A stretch of DNA of 64,000 nucleotides from Devosia elaeis (lineage in GTDB: Bacteria > Pseudomonadota > Alphaproteobacteria > Rhizobiales > Devosiaceae): contig NZ_LVVY01000072.1 of assembly GCF_001650025.1 (NCBI RefSeq), positions 45,848 to 109,847 of the forward strand, given 5' to 3'. The notes below the pieces were generated by a model. The model searched no databases and was not told the origin of the DNA. It saw nothing but the letters and a program-made list of their open reading frames with translations. The position numbers and the translations under genes are program-made. Below are positions 62,490 to 64,000 of this stretch, in pieces. Position 1 is the first letter of the stretch. Each line of letters starts with the position of its first letter.

Positions 62490-62492
62490 GGC

Positions 62493-62621
62493 ACCCCCTC
62501 ACCCGTCTCGGCCTTCGGCCGATCCACCCTCTCCCCAAGGGGGAGAGGAACAAGAGGCGAGCGCAGGACCATTCTTCTCCCCCTCGGGGAGAAGGTGGCC
62601 CGAAGGGCCGGATGAGGGGGA
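62493..62621. repeat. Intergenic palindromic element, family D, copy 5
   Basis: Left part ACCCCCTCACCCGTCTCGGC (from 62493) to the CTCTCCCCAAGGGGGAGAGG hairpin; right part (62573-62621) with TTCTCCCCCTCGGGGAGAAG and GATGAGGGGGA. The parts are inverted relative to each other. It lies between the divergent helicase and DUF6460 genes. Confidence 0.75.
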
Positions 62622-62707
62622 TGCCGGCAAAGTTGACAAGGCGCACCTAACACAAATCAGCCAGGAGCCTATATGATGGTCAGATTCCTGCCAAACGGAG
62701 TGGACCG

Positions 62708-62995
62708 ATGACAGAAGACTATCGCCCCGAGCCGCGTTCCGCATTGGCGCGCTTCATGGGAGGCAGCCCGGTTTCGGTACTGATCAGGCTGGTGCTGATC
62801 TCGCTGATGGTGGGGTTCGTCATGTCGGTCTTCGGGTTCAATGCGGGCGACCTGGTGCGCGGCGCGGTCGAGATGGTGCGCGAGGCCATCCGCGACGGGG
62901 CGGGCCTGTTCCGGCAATTGGGCTCCTATGCGCTGGCGGGCGCGGCCATCGTCGTGCCGATCTGGCTGCTGCTGCGGCTGACGCGGGCGCGCTGA
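62708..62995 (+). CDS. DUF6460-type small membrane protein
   Basis: 95 residues with two membrane segments: about 20-45 (S-V-L-I-R-L-V-L-I-S-L-M-V-G-F) and about 68-92. The pattern F-G-F-N-A-G-D-L-V between them resembles DUF6460 (recalled, not searched). GGAG lies 7 bases before the ATG. The kinase gene starts 3 bases after its stop. Function unknown. Confidence 0.75.
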   Translation: MTEDYRPEPRSALARFMGGSPVSVLIRLVLISLMVGFVMSVFGFNAGDLVRGAVEMVREAIRDGAGLFRQLGSYALAGAAIVVPIWLLLRLTRAR

Positions 62996-62998
62996 GCC

Positions 62999-63670
62999 AT
63001 GCCGGAGGTGATCCGGCTGGCGCCGCAGGCGGCCCTGGCAAGGCTGGTGCCGCATATTCTGGAAATGGAAAGCGCCGCCGATGGGCGACGCATCGCCATC
63101 GGGCTGGCCGGCGGGCCGGGGGTGGGCAAATCCACCCTCGCCGTGGAACTGGTGGCCATGCTCAACGCGGTCAAGCCCGGCAGCGCCGCCTATGTGCCCA
63201 TGGACGGCTTCCATATGAAGCACGAGAAGATCGAGGCGATGGGACAGGCCGATTTCAAGGGCGCGCCGCATACTTTCGAGGGTGCCGCCTTTGTCGGCTT
63301 CCTGCATCACCTCAAGCACGCGAGCGGGCCCGTAAGCGGGCCGGGCTATAGCCGCAAGATCGAGGACGTGGTGGAAAACGCCTTCACAGTGTCGCCGGAC
63401 GTGCGGGTGCTGGTGGTGGAGGGCAATTACCTGCTGCTGACCGAGGGGCCCTGGGCCGGGGTGAAGGCGCTGCTCGATTATGCGGTGTTCCTGCATGTGA
63501 AGCGCGACCTGGTGCGGGCGCGGCTGATGCAGCGGCACGGGGAGGAAGGGCTGTTTTCCGAAGCGCGCAACAGGGCCCATATCGAGCGCAACGACCTGCC
63601 CAATTACGACCTGGTGGAGCAATCGCGGGACCGGGCCGATGTGGTGTTCGAGATGATGGTGGCGGAATAG
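62999..63670 (+). CDS. P-loop nucleoside/sugar kinase (PRK/uridine kinase-like)
   Basis: 223 residues. Walker A is G-G-P-G-V-G-K-S-T, followed by the substrate motif M-D-G-F-H-M-K-H-E and the V-V-E-G-N-Y-L-L-L strand seen in the uridine kinase/phosphoribulokinase/FrcK group. The rhizobial FrcK kinases of fructose transport are similar in length and motifs. There is no transporter gene beside it here, so the substrate is open. Confidence 0.82.
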   Translation: MPEVIRLAPQAALARLVPHILEMESAADGRRIAIGLAGGPGVGKSTLAVELVAMLNAVKPGSAAYVPMDGFHMKHEKIEAMGQADFKGAPHTFEGAAFVGFLHHLKHASGPVSGPGYSRKIEDVVENAFTVSPDVRVLVVEGNYLLLTEGPWAGVKALLDYAVFLHVKRDLVRARLMQRHGEEGLFSEARNRAHIERNDLPNYDLVEQSRDRADVVFEMMVAE

Positions 63671-63688
63671 GCCCGTCCGTAGCGGAGG

Positions 63689-63764
63689 CAGTTCCGCAAA
63701 AGCGGGAACCCCTGTTTGCGAAACGTGTATCGGTAACGGAGGTCCCCGCTTTCGCGGGGATGAC
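63689..63764. repeat. Intergenic palindromic element, family B, copy 2
   Basis: The left arm TTCCGCAAAAGCGGGAACC and the right arm GGTCCCCGCTTTCGCGGGGA are inverted, with a CGGAGG edge on the right arm shared with copy 1 (41226). The left arm is one base diverged from copy 1 in the loop. Confidence 0.72.
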
Positions 63765-63905
63765 GTCGTGAAAATGCGGGGACTGGTGCGCCCTGAGTAG
63801 ACACTCCCCTCGGATGGTCAGCCGTCACCCTCCTCCGGATCGGCGCTCTTCCCCTCTCCAAGGTCGTCACTCTTCACCCCGCCAAGATCGTCGCCCTTCC
63901 CCCCG

Positions 63906-63977
63906 GATCGTCACCCTCGGGCTTGACCCGAGGGTTCTTTGTTTGCGGGGCCGTGGCAAGAGCCCTCGGGTCAAGCA
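63906..63977. repeat. Intergenic palindromic element, family C, copy 3
   Basis: The left arm CCCTCGGGCTTGACCCGAGG (from 63914) is identical to copy 2. The right part is truncated to AGCCCTCGGGTCAAGCA, missing its second half. Preceded by shorter GTCACCCT-like repeats. Confidence 0.68.
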
Positions 63978-64000
63978 ACTGTGGATTGTTTGATGATGGC

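Larger units (their letters stand above)
63671..64000. other. Repeat-rich gene-free end of the window
   Basis: No gene is recognised in these 330 bases. They hold a family B repeat (63689-63764), a run of degenerate GTC(A/G)C-CTTC-type units (63824-63925) and a family C repeat running to about 63977. Confidence 0.6.

Noticed and set aside
60138..62615. An 825-codon plus-strand open frame opposite the Lhr-like helicase
   Set aside because: Composition is shadow-like and the helicase motifs on the minus strand are complete.
8964..63977. Repeated palindromes considered as a CRISPR array
   Set aside because: Copies are dispersed over tens of kilobases, belong to different families and lack regular spacers; no cas genes are visible.
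1..64000. Search for tRNA or rRNA genes
   Set aside because: No convincing T-arm plus acceptor pairing or rRNA signature was seen on either strand by eye; a covariance-model scan would settle this.

Overview
The window is GC-rich chromosomal DNA from an alphaproteobacterium of the order Hyphomicrobiales, most consistent with Devosia or a close relative (Devosiaceae). This placement is inferred from gene order (SRP RNA-dnaX-ybaB-recR; def-fmt-truA with dapE-dapD), a membrane-anchored CycM-type cytochrome c, a PodJ-like polar organiser, a Cpa/Tad pilus locus and many short intergenic palindromic repeats. It was not tested by database search. No tRNA, rRNA, CRISPR array, insertion sequence or phage gene was recognised.

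Layout. 1-3195: YCII/DUF1801 small proteins, then a LysR regulator divergent from a Bcr/CflA drug-efflux transporter. 3288-17965: housekeeping genes, namely SRP RNA, dnaX-ybaB-recR, rmuC, def-fmt-truA, dapE-dapD with two unknown membrane proteins, pheA, a CycM-like cytochrome, a GhrA-like reductase and a VTT-domain membrane protein. 17962-20309: a MarR-GNAT fusion with a 36-bp palindromic operator candidate, and an M17 aminopeptidase. 20510-33451: a rearranged Tad/Flp pilus locus. tadD is on the plus strand, and tadC, tadB, cpaF, cpaE, cpaC, cpaB, cpaA and flp are on the minus strand. A stand-alone secretin N-domain protein and two TadE-like pseudopilins lie on the plus strand. cpaD is absent from its usual place, and an AAC(3)-family acetyltransferase and a GrpB-family gene sit between tadD and tadC.

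33523-34959 holds a HAD phosphatase, a small HTH-like protein and glyoxalase I. 35144-47632 is a minus-strand nucleoside uptake and catabolism block: a BMP-type binding protein with NupO/P/Q-like ABC transporter subunits, cytidine deaminase, DeoC, a tandem-domain ALDH16-type aldehyde dehydrogenase, a DUF6958-type protein, DeoA, DeoB and Upp. Together these could import nucleosides, split them, convert deoxyribose to glyceraldehyde-3-phosphate plus acetaldehyde, oxidise the acetaldehyde and salvage uracil.

48050-52489 has a CoxG-like SRPBCC protein divergent from a tight three-gene operon of uncharacterised coiled-coil and membrane proteins. The first of these has the layout of TelA-like proteins, and this is the best candidate here for an undescribed system. 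52620-57353: a VOC protein, a NarL-type response regulator and a large PodJ-like protein. 57516-63670: a TSUP permease with a TIGR02186-type partner, PdeM with the ligase-associated Lhr-like helicase, a DUF6460 protein and a P-loop kinase. At least 13 intergenic palindromic elements of five families are scattered through the window, several inside operons. TTAA-N7-TTAA-like motifs lie 65-89 nt upstream of tadD, cpaB, flp and podJ, suggesting shared CtrA-type cell-cycle control.
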